DNA of 64,000 bases, from contig CABZAE010000003.1 of assembly GCA_902523635.1 (NCBI GenBank), forward strand, positions 1 through 64,000. The letters are read 5' to 3'. Positions 32,017 through 41,293 of this stretch are shown here, one piece after another; the stretch's first letter is position 1; each line of letters begins with the position of its first letter. Source of the DNA: an uncultured Bacteroidota bacterium (GTDB taxonomy: Bacteria > Bacteroidota > Bacteroidia > Flavobacteriales > Flavobacteriaceae). Made by a program: the position numbers and the translations under genes. Under the pieces are notes generated by a model. That model was not told the origin of the DNA and searched no databases. It saw only the letters and a list, made by a program, of their open reading frames with translations.

Positions 32017-33230
32017 TTATAGCGTCAAAAATTATTAGGTCAAACCCTTATAAAAATACCATTTCAGCTCCAATTATAAAAATATCCATACTATCAATTA
32101 CAATTGGATTTTTAATGATGTTATTATCCATTTCAATTGGAAATGGTTTACAAAATACTATTAAAAATAAAGTTTCATCTTTTTTTGGACATGTTTTAAT
32201 TACAAACTTTCAAAATAACAATTCAGAATCATCATTAGATCCAATTTTGATAAAAGAAGATTTGGAAAAAGTTTTTGAATTAAACAATATTAACCACGTT
32301 CAGTCAGTAGCCTACAAAACTGGATTAGTGACTTCAAATACGACGTTTGAAGGTGTTGTGTTCAAGGGAATTAACAGTGACTTTAACTACGATATTTTTT
32401 CTGATTATGTTTTATATGGAAAAATTCCTGAAATCACGGATTCATTAACCAACCAAGTTGCAATATCAAATTTTTTATCAAAAAGAATTAATCTTGAAAT
32501 TGGAGATAAATTTAAAACTTCTTTTTTTAATGCCAATTCAAATATACCTAGTGAGAGAAATTTTGAAGTGGTTGGCATTTATGAGTCAGGGCTCACAGAC
32601 TTTGATAATCTCTATTTTTTTGGAGATATAAAACACATACAAAAAATGAATAAGTGGCATTCAAGTCAAGTTGGTAATTTTGAAATTTTTATTAATGATT
32701 TTGAAGAGATAGAATCAATTACAAATAAACTTTATTCCGATACTCCATCAAATTTAGACGTGATTTCCATTTCAGAAAAATTTCCTGAAATATTCAATTG
32801 GATTAAACTATTTGATATGAACATAATTTTGATAATAATTATAATGATTCTTGTTGCTGGAGGAAACATGATTACAGCTTTAATTGTCACCATTTTGGAA
32901 AAATCACAATTAATTGGAGTTCTTAGGGTTATGGGAGCCCAAGTGAAGAGTGTTAGACTAATTTTTTTAACCAATGGTATTTATTTAATATGTATTGGTC
33001 TTGCATTTGGAAATTTTATTGGACTTCTATTACTTTACATACAAAAGTATTTTGGAGTATATAAATTAAATCCAGAAATTTATTATGTCTCCACACTCCC
33101 AGTTGAAATAAATTTTATTACAATTCTATTACTGAATCTTGGAATATTATTTTTTTGTTTATTGATGTTAATTATTCCATCTAAGATTATTGAGAAAATC
33201 AGTCCAGTAGACGCTATCAAAATCAAATAA
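31980..33230 (+). CDS. FtsX/LolE-family ABC transporter permease
   Basis: 416 aa; four hydrophobic segments, GGNMITALIVTILEKSQLIGVLRVMGAQ; TTG start uncertain. Confidence 0.85.
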   Translation: MEKLIQKLKFETFIASKIIRSNPYKNTISAPIIKISILSITIGFLMMLLSISIGNGLQNTIKNKVSSFFGHVLITNFQNNNSESSLDPILIKEDLEKVFELNNINHVQSVAYKTGLVTSNTTFEGVVFKGINSDFNYDIFSDYVLYGKIPEITDSLTNQVAISNFLSKRINLEIGDKFKTSFFNANSNIPSERNFEVVGIYESGLTDFDNLYFFGDIKHIQKMNKWHSSQVGNFEIFINDFEEIESITNKLYSDTPSNLDVISISEKFPEIFNWIKLFDMNIILIIIIMILVAGGNMITALIVTILEKSQLIGVLRVMGAQVKSVRLIFLTNGIYLICIGLAFGNFIGLLLLYIQKYFGVYKLNPEIYYVSTLPVEINFITILLLNLGILFFCLLMLIIPSKIIEKISPVDAIKIK

Positions 33231-33287
33231 TCTTAAAGAAATAAAATTAAAAGACACTAAAGAGCTAACTTTACAGCAAAGTAAATA

Positions 33288-34271
33288 ATGAATTATTTTG
33301 ATAATATATTACAGACTATTGGCAACACTCCGTTAATCAAATTAAATGAGATTGTAAGTGAGGTTGAAGCTTTGGTGCTTGCAAAAGTTGAATACTTTAA
33401 CCCAGGTAGCTCTGTAAAAGACCGAATGGCATTAAAAATGATTGAGGATGCTGAGAAATCTGGCAAGCTTAATCCTGGTGGAACTATCGTTGAAGGAACT
33501 TCAGGTAATACTGGAATGGGTCTAGCCCTTGCAGCAATTGTTAAAGGCTACAAACTAATTTGTGTATCATCAGATAAACAATCCAAAGAGAAGTTTGATA
33601 TTTTGAGAGCTGTTGGTGCGAAAGTAGTATTGTGTCCTACTAATGTTAAGCCAGAAGATCCGTTATCTTATTATTCTACTGCTAGAAGAATTGCCGAAGA
33701 AACACCTAATTCTTGGTATGTTAATCAGTATGATAATTTATCGAATACCCAAGCTCATTATGAAACTACTGGACCAGAAATATGGAACCAAACGGAAGGA
33801 AAAATAACTCATTTTGTTGTGGGTGTAGGCACAGGTGGAACTATTTCTGGTGTTGGTAAATACTTGAAAGAAAAAAATCCAAAAATTAAAGTTTGGGGAA
33901 TCGATACTTATGGATCTGTATTCAAAAAATATCACGAAACAGGTGAGTTTGATGAAAATGAAATTTACCCTTATGTAACTGAGGGTATTGGAGAAGATAT
34001 TATACCAAAGAATGTCAATTTTAATTTAATTGATGCCTTTGAGAAAGTCAATGACGAAGATGCAGCTATATTTACCAGAAAACTTGCAAAAATGGAAGGT
34101 ATTTTTGCTGGAAATTCATGTGGAGCTGCGGTTAAAGGTGTATTACAGCTAAAAAAACATTTCACAGCAGAAGATGTTGTTGTGGTTTTACTTCATGATT
34201 CAGGAAGTCGATACATCGGAAAAGTTTACAATGACGAATGGATGAAAAAACAAGGATTCAAAACTGATTAA
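33288..34271 (+). CDS. Cysteine synthase / cystathionine beta-synthase family PLP enzyme
   Basis: 327 aa; IGNTPLIKL, NPGSSVKDRMA, VEGTSGNTGMGLA, GVGTGGTISGVGKYL. Confidence 0.93.
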   Translation: MNYFDNILQTIGNTPLIKLNEIVSEVEALVLAKVEYFNPGSSVKDRMALKMIEDAEKSGKLNPGGTIVEGTSGNTGMGLALAAIVKGYKLICVSSDKQSKEKFDILRAVGAKVVLCPTNVKPEDPLSYYSTARRIAEETPNSWYVNQYDNLSNTQAHYETTGPEIWNQTEGKITHFVVGVGTGGTISGVGKYLKEKNPKIKVWGIDTYGSVFKKYHETGEFDENEIYPYVTEGIGEDIIPKNVNFNLIDAFEKVNDEDAAIFTRKLAKMEGIFAGNSCGAAVKGVLQLKKHFTAEDVVVVLLHDSGSRYIGKVYNDEWMKKQGFKTD

Positions 34272-34275
34272 AATA

Positions 34276-35364
34276 GTGTGTTTCCTAATAAATTTTCCAA
34301 CTAATCATTTAACCAAAGACACAACTCATAGAATTTTACTTAAAGGTCACCCCTTAAACTTTCATAAAAAATTAAAAAACTACAAATCGACTGTTTTGCA
34401 TAATTTACGAGGTTTAGCATCAAAATGGAATTTATGTGCAATACATGTTAAGGATGAATCTACCAGATTTGGCTTAGGATCATTCAAACCCTTAGGAGTA
34501 TCTTACGCTGTACACAAACTAAATAAAATTGTTAATTTAAAGGAAACACTATGTGCAGCAACGGATGGAAATCATGGTATTGGATTATCATGGATTTCAC
34601 AAGTTTTTAATAAAAAATGCGTTATCTACGTACCAAGGCATACTACCAAATCAAGAACAAAATTCATTACTAATTTGGGTTCTAAGGTAATCAAGCTTGA
34701 AAAAAACTATGATCAAACATGCGAGCATGCCCTACAAACATCAAAAAAAATGGATTGGCAATTGGTACAAGACGTTTCTTTCAAAGGATATGAAAAAATT
34801 CCTGCTTATATTATGTCAGGTTATCAGACTCATATGCATGAGATAGGTGAGCAAATTGAATGTAAAGAATTACCTTTTTTTGATGTTGTTTTTTTACAGT
34901 GTGGTGTTGGTTCATGGGCTGCATCTTGCATTTGGTATTATTTAGAAAAATATGGATCAAAGCGACCTAAAATTATTTTAGTTGAACCACGAGAGTCTGC
35001 TGGCGTTTATGAATCATTTAAATCAAAAAAAAGAACCAATCCTAAGGGATCTTTAAAGACTATAGCACAGAGTTTAAATTGTGGCAAACCATCCCTTTCT
35101 GCTTGGGGTATAATACAATCTGGATGTGATGGTTGCATAAAAGTTGATGATGCTGATATAATCGCAGCTAAAAATATTTATTTAAACTCAAAAGGTAATG
35201 ATCCAAAAATATTTTCTGGAGCCTCAGGAGCTGTTGGATTGGCAGGACTATTAAAATGTCTTAATGATAAAAAATTTGGTAACATGAAAAAACACATAGG
35301 TTTAGGTCCAAATTCAAAGGTTCTGCTTTTTAACACAGAAGGAACTTTATTTGACAATCTTTAA
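34276..35364 (+). CDS. dpaL: Diaminopropionate ammonia-lyase
   Basis: 362 aa; DESTRFGLGSFKPLG, ATDGNHGIGLSWISQ, VQDVSFKGYEKIPAYIMSGYQT; GTG start. Confidence 0.87.
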   Translation: MCFLINFPTNHLTKDTTHRILLKGHPLNFHKKLKNYKSTVLHNLRGLASKWNLCAIHVKDESTRFGLGSFKPLGVSYAVHKLNKIVNLKETLCAATDGNHGIGLSWISQVFNKKCVIYVPRHTTKSRTKFITNLGSKVIKLEKNYDQTCEHALQTSKKMDWQLVQDVSFKGYEKIPAYIMSGYQTHMHEIGEQIECKELPFFDVVFLQCGVGSWAASCIWYYLEKYGSKRPKIILVEPRESAGVYESFKSKKRTNPKGSLKTIAQSLNCGKPSLSAWGIIQSGCDGCIKVDDADIIAAKNIYLNSKGNDPKIFSGASGAVGLAGLLKCLNDKKFGNMKKHIGLGPNSKVLLFNTEGTLFDNL

Positions 35365-35369
35365 AAATT

Positions 35370-37181
35370 CTAAAAACAATAATTATTTTCAGTTTTCAAT
35401 TTATCAGCAATTGTATTTCTTAAGCCTATAACATTAGGAAATTCATAATATTTTGTAAACCTTTTTAGACCCATTAGTAGACCCTTTTGTTCATCTCCGT
35501 CTGTAAAAGATACGATGACTTCTTTCCCTTTCATTTGAACAATTTCCACGGCTTTATAAACATATAATTTTGTCATGGCTATTTGTCCATCCTGCGATTC
35601 ATTGCCAAATCGTTTACAATTTTTTTCAGTCCTCAGTAAAGCTGATTCACACATATAAATTTCTATCAAAATATCGGAAACACCCATTAAAACTTGTTGA
35701 TGTTTTTCTAATTCTGTTCCAAATTTTTTAATTCCTGTTCCTGCCAACATTAAGAATACTTTTTTCAAATTGCTAATAATCATTTTCTCTTGTGATAAAA
35801 GTTCAGAAAAATCCGGAATTTCAAATGAAGGTATACCCTTTAATTCTTCTTCAACTTTTGTAGCTGGATTTATAAAATCTATATGACCCTTCATCGCTTT
35901 TTTAATCAACATACCGACACTAAGCATTCTATTTATTTCGTTAGTTCCCTCGTATATTCGAGCTATTCTTGCATCCCTCCAAGCAGATTCCATTGGAGTA
36001 TCTGCAGAAAATCCCATTCCTCCAAAAATTTGTATTCCTTCATCAGATGTATTTTGACAGTCTTCAGAAACAGCTACTTTTAGGATTGAGCACTCAACGA
36101 CATATTCTTCAACCCCTTTCAATTCTGCTTCTTGCAAAGTATTTCCACTTTTATGCCTCATTTCAATTCTATCCTCAATATCCTTAGACGCTCTATAGCA
36201 AGCAGATTCACCAACATATGCATCGGTTGCCATTTGTGCGATTTTCTGTTTTATAGCTTCAAAATCAATAATTTTAGTTTTGAACTGTACTCTTTCATTT
36301 GCGTATTGTACACTAAGTTTGGTGACTCTTTTCATAGCATCAATACATGCAACAGCAAGTTTGATTCTACCAACATTAAGTGAGTTCATTGCAATTTTAA
36401 AACCATTTCCTCTTTCTGAGAGCATGTTTTCAATTGGTACTTTGGTATCATTAAAGAAAACCTGCCTAGTTGAGGATGAGTGAATACCTAATTTATTTTC
36501 CTCCTCACCTAGGGTAATTCCATTATTTGGATCATTTGGAACAATAAAGCCAGTTATGTTTTTATCATCTTCGATTCTTGCAAAAACAATAAAAATATTT
36601 GCAAATCCAGCATTAGAAATCCACATTTTTTGACCTGAAATCAAGTAGTTTTTTCCATCATTTGATAGAACTGCCTTGGTTTTTCCACTATTTGCATCCG
36701 AGCCTGCAGTTGGTTCTGTCAAACAATATGCACCGAAATGTTCACCTGAGGATAATTTTGGAACATATTTTTTCTTTTGATCTTCGGTACCATAAAGCAC
36801 AATGGGCATTGTTCCAATACCTGTGTGTGCTCCAAATGCCGTGGATAACGATCCTGTACAACCTGAAATGTACTCACAAACAAGCATTGTAGAAACAAAA
36901 CCCATACCTAGACCTCCGTATTCTTCAGGAACAGCAACGCCTAAAAAGCCCAACTCACCTGCTTTTCTCATTACATCTTCAGTTAGTTTGAAATCTTTCT
37001 TTTCGAAACGTTCCTTATTAGGCCAAACTTCCTTTTCAATGAAATCTATAACTGCCTGTTTCATCATTTTTTGTTCCTCTGTAAAATCTTCAGGTGTAAA
37101 AACGTTTTGGCAATCTGTTTCCTTTATTATAAATTCACCACCTCTTGTGATTTCTTGTTTTTTTTCAATTATTTCTTCCAT
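35370..37181 (-). CDS. fadE: Acyl-CoA dehydrogenase (FadE-like)
   Basis: 603 aa; YCLTEPTAGSDANSGKTKA, QKMWISNAGFA, GIQIFGGMGFSADTPMESAWRDARIARIYEGTNEINR. Confidence 0.93.
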   Translation of the reverse strand: MEEIIEKKQEITRGGEFIIKETDCQNVFTPEDFTEEQKMMKQAVIDFIEKEVWPNKERFEKKDFKLTEDVMRKAGELGFLGVAVPEEYGGLGMGFVSTMLVCEYISGCTGSLSTAFGAHTGIGTMPIVLYGTEDQKKKYVPKLSSGEHFGAYCLTEPTAGSDANSGKTKAVLSNDGKNYLISGQKMWISNAGFANIFIVFARIEDDKNITGFIVPNDPNNGITLGEEENKLGIHSSSTRQVFFNDTKVPIENMLSERGNGFKIAMNSLNVGRIKLAVACIDAMKRVTKLSVQYANERVQFKTKIIDFEAIKQKIAQMATDAYVGESACYRASKDIEDRIEMRHKSGNTLQEAELKGVEEYVVECSILKVAVSEDCQNTSDEGIQIFGGMGFSADTPMESAWRDARIARIYEGTNEINRMLSVGMLIKKAMKGHIDFINPATKVEEELKGIPSFEIPDFSELLSQEKMIISNLKKVFLMLAGTGIKKFGTELEKHQQVLMGVSDILIEIYMCESALLRTEKNCKRFGNESQDGQIAMTKLYVYKAVEIVQMKGKEVIVSFTDGDEQKGLLMGLKRFTKYYEFPNVIGLRNTIADKLKTENNYCF

Positions 37182-37195
37182 TTTAAACAGTTTTA

Positions 37196-38380
37196 TTAAT
37201 TCAAAAATTCAAAAATACCTGCAGCTCCTTGACCCGTCCCCACACACATAGTAACCATTCCGAACTTAGATTTCCTAATTCTCATTTCATCGAAAATTTG
37301 AACAGATAATTTAGCGCCGGTACATCCGAGCGGATGACCTAGAGCAATAGCTCCACCATTAACGTTGACGATTTCCTTATTTAAACCAAGTTCTTTTATC
37401 ACAGCCAACGATTGTGATGAAAATGCTTCATTAAGTTCAATAAGATCAATATCGTTGATATTAAGATTTGATTGTTCTAAAACTTTCGGAATCGCCTTTA
37501 CAGGTCCAATTCCCATTATTTTTGGTGGGACTCCAGCGACTGCATAGTTCACAAATTTTGCAATTGGGTTAATATTAAGTTCTTTAACCATATCCTCACT
37601 CATGATTGTTACAAAAGCTGCTCCATCACTCATTTGTGAGGAGTTTCCAGCCGTAACACTTCCATTTTGAGCAAAAACTGGCTTCAATTTATTTAACACC
37701 TCAACACTTGTATCGTGTCTAGGGCCCTCATCTTTTTGAACCAAGTATTTTTTTGAGGATTTTACTCCTGCATCGTTAATAAATGTTTCTGAAATTTCTA
37801 TTGGAACGATTGAAGATTCAAATTTATTTTCAGAAATAGCTTTAATTGCTTTTTGGTGAGATTCATATGCAAATTTATCTTGATCTTCTCTTGAAATTGA
37901 GAAATCATTAGCAACTTGCTCTGCAGTCAATCCCATTCCCCAATAATAATCCTCATTTCCTTGCTTCGCGTTTTTGTATCCTGGAACTGGTCTATAACCT
38001 CCCATTGGAATAAAACTCATACTTTCAACTCCACCTGCAATTACGCAATGAGCCATGCCTGATTTGATTTTTGCCGCTGCAAGTGCAATGGTCTCTAAAC
38101 CAGATGCACAATATCTGTTGATTGTAACTCCAGGCACATCGTCAATTCCAAGACCCATTAATGAAATTAATCTACCAATATTTAATCCCTGCTCAGCTTC
38201 AGGCATCGCATTGCCAACTATAACATCATCAATTCTCTTTTTATCCAAATTGGGGATATCATTGATCATGTAATTAATTGTTTGTGCAGCTAATTCATCA
38301 GGTCTTTTAAATCTAAAAAGTCCTCTCGGAGCTTTACCAACAGCTGTGCGGTATCCTTTAACTATATATGCTTCGTTCAT
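37196..38380 (-). CDS. fadA: Acetyl-CoA acyltransferase (thiolase)
   Basis: 394 aa; NRYCASGLETIALAA, GGVESMSFIPMGG, NVNGGAIALGHPLGCTGAK, CVGTGQGAAGIFE. Confidence 0.95.
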   Translation of the reverse strand: MNEAYIVKGYRTAVGKAPRGLFRFKRPDELAAQTINYMINDIPNLDKKRIDDVIVGNAMPEAEQGLNIGRLISLMGLGIDDVPGVTINRYCASGLETIALAAAKIKSGMAHCVIAGGVESMSFIPMGGYRPVPGYKNAKQGNEDYYWGMGLTAEQVANDFSISREDQDKFAYESHQKAIKAISENKFESSIVPIEISETFINDAGVKSSKKYLVQKDEGPRHDTSVEVLNKLKPVFAQNGSVTAGNSSQMSDGAAFVTIMSEDMVKELNINPIAKFVNYAVAGVPPKIMGIGPVKAIPKVLEQSNLNINDIDLIELNEAFSSQSLAVIKELGLNKEIVNVNGGAIALGHPLGCTGAKLSVQIFDEMRIRKSKFGMVTMCVGTGQGAAGIFEFLN

Positions 38381-38384
38381 ATTA

Positions 38385-40790
38385 TTAATTTCTTAGTGGT
38401 TTACCTGTTTTAAGAATATGCTCAATTCGTTCTAGAGTTTTTCTTTCTGAACATAGAGATAAAAATGCTTCTCTTTCCAAATCTAATATATACTGATCGT
38501 TAACAAACGTTGGTTCAGAAAGATCTCCTCCGGCCATAACATAAGCCAATTTATTAGCAATTTTTTTATCATGTTCGGAAATGTAATTTGCTGTTTTCAT
38601 AGAGTCTGTACCTACTAAAAACATTCCAAGTGCCTGTTTTCCTAAAACCTTAATATTTTTTTCTCTAATAGGGGGAATGTATCCGCTTTCAGAGAGAAGA
38701 ATTGCGTGTTTTTTTGCAACTGCAATCTGTGAGTTTTTATTCATTAGAACCAAATCTTTTGCTTTTTTAAGCAAACCAAAATCGAACGCTTCATACGCTG
38801 AAGTTGAAGTTTTGGCCATTCCGATAGTTAAAAAATATTCTTGCATCACATTTAGCTCAACATCATTTTTATTAAAATTTTCGGCTGCTCTCAGGGTCAT
38901 TTCTTTACAACCTCCACCACCTGGAATTAATCCAGCCCCCATCTCAACTAAACCAATATAGGTCTCAGGATTTACTATTGCTTTGTCACAATGCATTACA
39001 AGTTCGCAACCCCCACCAAGTGTTAGACCGTGAGGTGCAGCTATTACAGGAATGTTTGAAAACCTGAGCTTCATCATGGTATCTTGAAATATTTTAATAG
39101 CCATGTTGATTTCATCGTATTCTTGTTCAACTGACATCATGAAAATCATTCCCAAATTTGCCCCAGCAGAAAAGTGAGCTCCTTCATTTCCAATAACCAG
39201 TCCACGGAAATTTTTCTCACCTATTTCTAATGATTTATTTATACCTTGAAGAACACCCTCACCGATAGTATTCATTTTTGACCTAAATTCTAAATTAATT
39301 ACTCCATCACCGATATCAGTTATTATGGAATCTTTATTTTCCCAAATTGTTTTGTTTTCATGTAGATTTTTAAGAATAATGAAGGATTCGTAACCAGGTT
39401 TGATTTTAAATTTACAGGTATTCAAATCATAATACGCAGAATTGCCATTCTCAACAGAGTAAAATTTATCTACTCCATTTTGAATCATTTTATTTATCCA
39501 ACCCGTTGGTTTATAACCTAACGATTTAATCAATTCAACACCTTGTTTTAATCCAATAGAATTCCATACCTCAAATGGTCCATATTGCCAGCCATATCCA
39601 GCTTTCAAAGCATCGTCAATTTTGTAAATGTCATCACATATTTCTGGAACTCTGTTTTGGATATATGCAAACAAAGAACCAAAATTTCGTCTGTAGAATT
39701 CTCCAGCTTTATCTTTTCCATTGACTAAGACAGAGAATCTTTCAGAAACATCCTCTATTTTTTTTGCAAAACCCATGGTTTCAAAGAGCACTTTTTTTGT
39801 TGATTTATATTCAAGAGTTCTAAGGTCCAGTGAAAGTATTTCAGATTTTCCATCGGAGTTTTTTATTCTTTTATAAAATCCACTTCCAGTTTTTGAGCCT
39901 AGTAGATTTTTTTTGACCATTTGGTCAATATACTCTGGCATTTTAAAAATATTTCTAAACTCATCATTGGGACAGTTTTCATAAATACCTTTTGCAACAT
40001 TAATTGTTGTATCAAGCCCCACAATATCACTTGTTCTAAAAGTTGCAGATTTTGGGTTTCCTATTATTGGTCCGGTAAGTTTATCAATTTCTTCAACAGT
40101 GAGTTCTAATTCTTCAACCATATTTAAAATATTAGACATCCCAAACATTCCAATTCTGTTTCCAATAAAACCAGGTGTGTCTTTTGCCAAAATCGAAACT
40201 TTACCTAAAAATCGTTGCCCAAAATCGATTAAAAAATCTATGACATCAGAATCACAATCTGGACCCGGAATAATTTCAAAAAGTTTTAAATATCTTGGAG
40301 GGTTAAAAAAATGAGTGACTGCAAAGTGTTTTCTAAAATCTTCACTACGATTTTCATTCATAAATTTAATTGGTATTCCTGACGTATTGGAAGTAACCAG
40401 AGATCCTTTTTTTCTGTGTTTTTCAATTTGATCAAAAACAATTTTTTTAATTTCGATTTTTTCTGTAACGACTTCTATTATCCAATCACAATTTGAAATG
40501 AGAGGAAGATCATCATTGAGATTACCCAATTTTATTCTGTCTATGAATTTTTTGTTGTAGATCGGAGATGGCTTTGATTTGACACATCGATCAAACATTT
40601 CTCTTACGATTCTATTTTTTACTTTCTTATCAGAAAGCGTTAGACCCAATTTTTTTTCTTTATCATTTATTTTACTCGGCGTTATGTCAAGAAGTAAAAC
40701 CTTAATCCCAATGTTGGCGAAATGACATGCGATTCCAGAACCCATAATTCCTGAGCCAATTACAGCAACTTCTTTTATTGTTCTATTCAT
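38385..40790 (-). CDS. fadN: 3-hydroxyacyl-CoA dehydrogenase/enoyl-CoA hydratase bifunctional (FadN-like order)
   Basis: 801 aa; N-terminal VAVIGSGIMGSGIACHFANIGIKVLLLD Rossmann, HFFNPPRYLKLFEIIPG, C-terminal crotonase HGLTLGGGCELVMHCD. Confidence 0.92.
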   Translation of the reverse strand: MNRTIKEVAVIGSGIMGSGIACHFANIGIKVLLLDITPSKINDKEKKLGLTLSDKKVKNRIVREMFDRCVKSKPSPIYNKKFIDRIKLGNLNDDLPLISNCDWIIEVVTEKIEIKKIVFDQIEKHRKKGSLVTSNTSGIPIKFMNENRSEDFRKHFAVTHFFNPPRYLKLFEIIPGPDCDSDVIDFLIDFGQRFLGKVSILAKDTPGFIGNRIGMFGMSNILNMVEELELTVEEIDKLTGPIIGNPKSATFRTSDIVGLDTTINVAKGIYENCPNDEFRNIFKMPEYIDQMVKKNLLGSKTGSGFYKRIKNSDGKSEILSLDLRTLEYKSTKKVLFETMGFAKKIEDVSERFSVLVNGKDKAGEFYRRNFGSLFAYIQNRVPEICDDIYKIDDALKAGYGWQYGPFEVWNSIGLKQGVELIKSLGYKPTGWINKMIQNGVDKFYSVENGNSAYYDLNTCKFKIKPGYESFIILKNLHENKTIWENKDSIITDIGDGVINLEFRSKMNTIGEGVLQGINKSLEIGEKNFRGLVIGNEGAHFSAGANLGMIFMMSVEQEYDEINMAIKIFQDTMMKLRFSNIPVIAAPHGLTLGGGCELVMHCDKAIVNPETYIGLVEMGAGLIPGGGGCKEMTLRAAENFNKNDVELNVMQEYFLTIGMAKTSTSAYEAFDFGLLKKAKDLVLMNKNSQIAVAKKHAILLSESGYIPPIREKNIKVLGKQALGMFLVGTDSMKTANYISEHDKKIANKLAYVMAGGDLSEPTFVNDQYILDLEREAFLSLCSERKTLERIEHILKTGKPLRN

Positions 40791-40799
40791 AACTTACAT

Positions 40800-41243
40800 T
40801 CAAAAAACTTTTTTTGTTTCAATTATTTCATTAATGTTTTCAATGACATTGTGGAAATTTTCTAGAGATTCATTTCCTATAACTTCTAGTACCTTATCAT
40901 TGAATTTCATTACGGCTGCTTTTGATGATGCTCTATGTTTTTTACCTAGCTCTGTCAAATGAATTAATACACTTCTTCTGTCAATTGGATGCGGTTTTCG
41001 AGTAATTAAATTCTTAATTTCCATCGTCTTCAACGTTCTTGACAAGCTTGTTGCTTCCATCCCCATCTTTGGACCAAGTGAAGTTGATGGTGTTCCTTTT
41101 TTTGGATCAATACTCAGCAATGCAAATCCCACGGCCATTGTGCCATTGTATTTTGCAGCTTCCTCATTATACATTTTTGCTACACTTTGCCACGTTGATC
41201 TAAGAACATGGTCAATTGTCTTTTTTTTGGTCTTTGACATCAA
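40800..41243 (-). CDS. MarR family transcriptional regulator
   Basis: 147 aa; winged-helix MEATSLSRTLKTMEIKNLITRKPHPIDRRSVLIHLTELGKK. Confidence 0.92.
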   Translation of the reverse strand: MMSKTKKKTIDHVLRSTWQSVAKMYNEEAAKYNGTMAVGFALLSIDPKKGTPSTSLGPKMGMEATSLSRTLKTMEIKNLITRKPHPIDRRSVLIHLTELGKKHRASSKAAVMKFNDKVLEVIGNESLENFHNVIENINEIIETKKVF

Positions 41244-41253
41244 TCAAATTTAA

Positions 41254-41285
41254 ATAAAAATACTATGCGCGCATAGTATTTTTAT
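41254..41285. promoter_or_regulatory. 32-bp perfect palindrome, putative operator of the adjacent MarR regulator
   Basis: ATAAAAATACTATGCG|CGCATAGTATTTTTAT, 10 bp upstream of the MarR start codon. Confidence 0.75.
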
Positions 41286-41293
41286 AAATTTTT

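Noticed and set aside
41254-41285. Palindrome interpreted only as a purL terminator
   Set aside because: It lies 9 bp beyond the purL stop so termination cannot be excluded, but the perfect 32-bp symmetry without a loop and its position at the MarR start favour an operator
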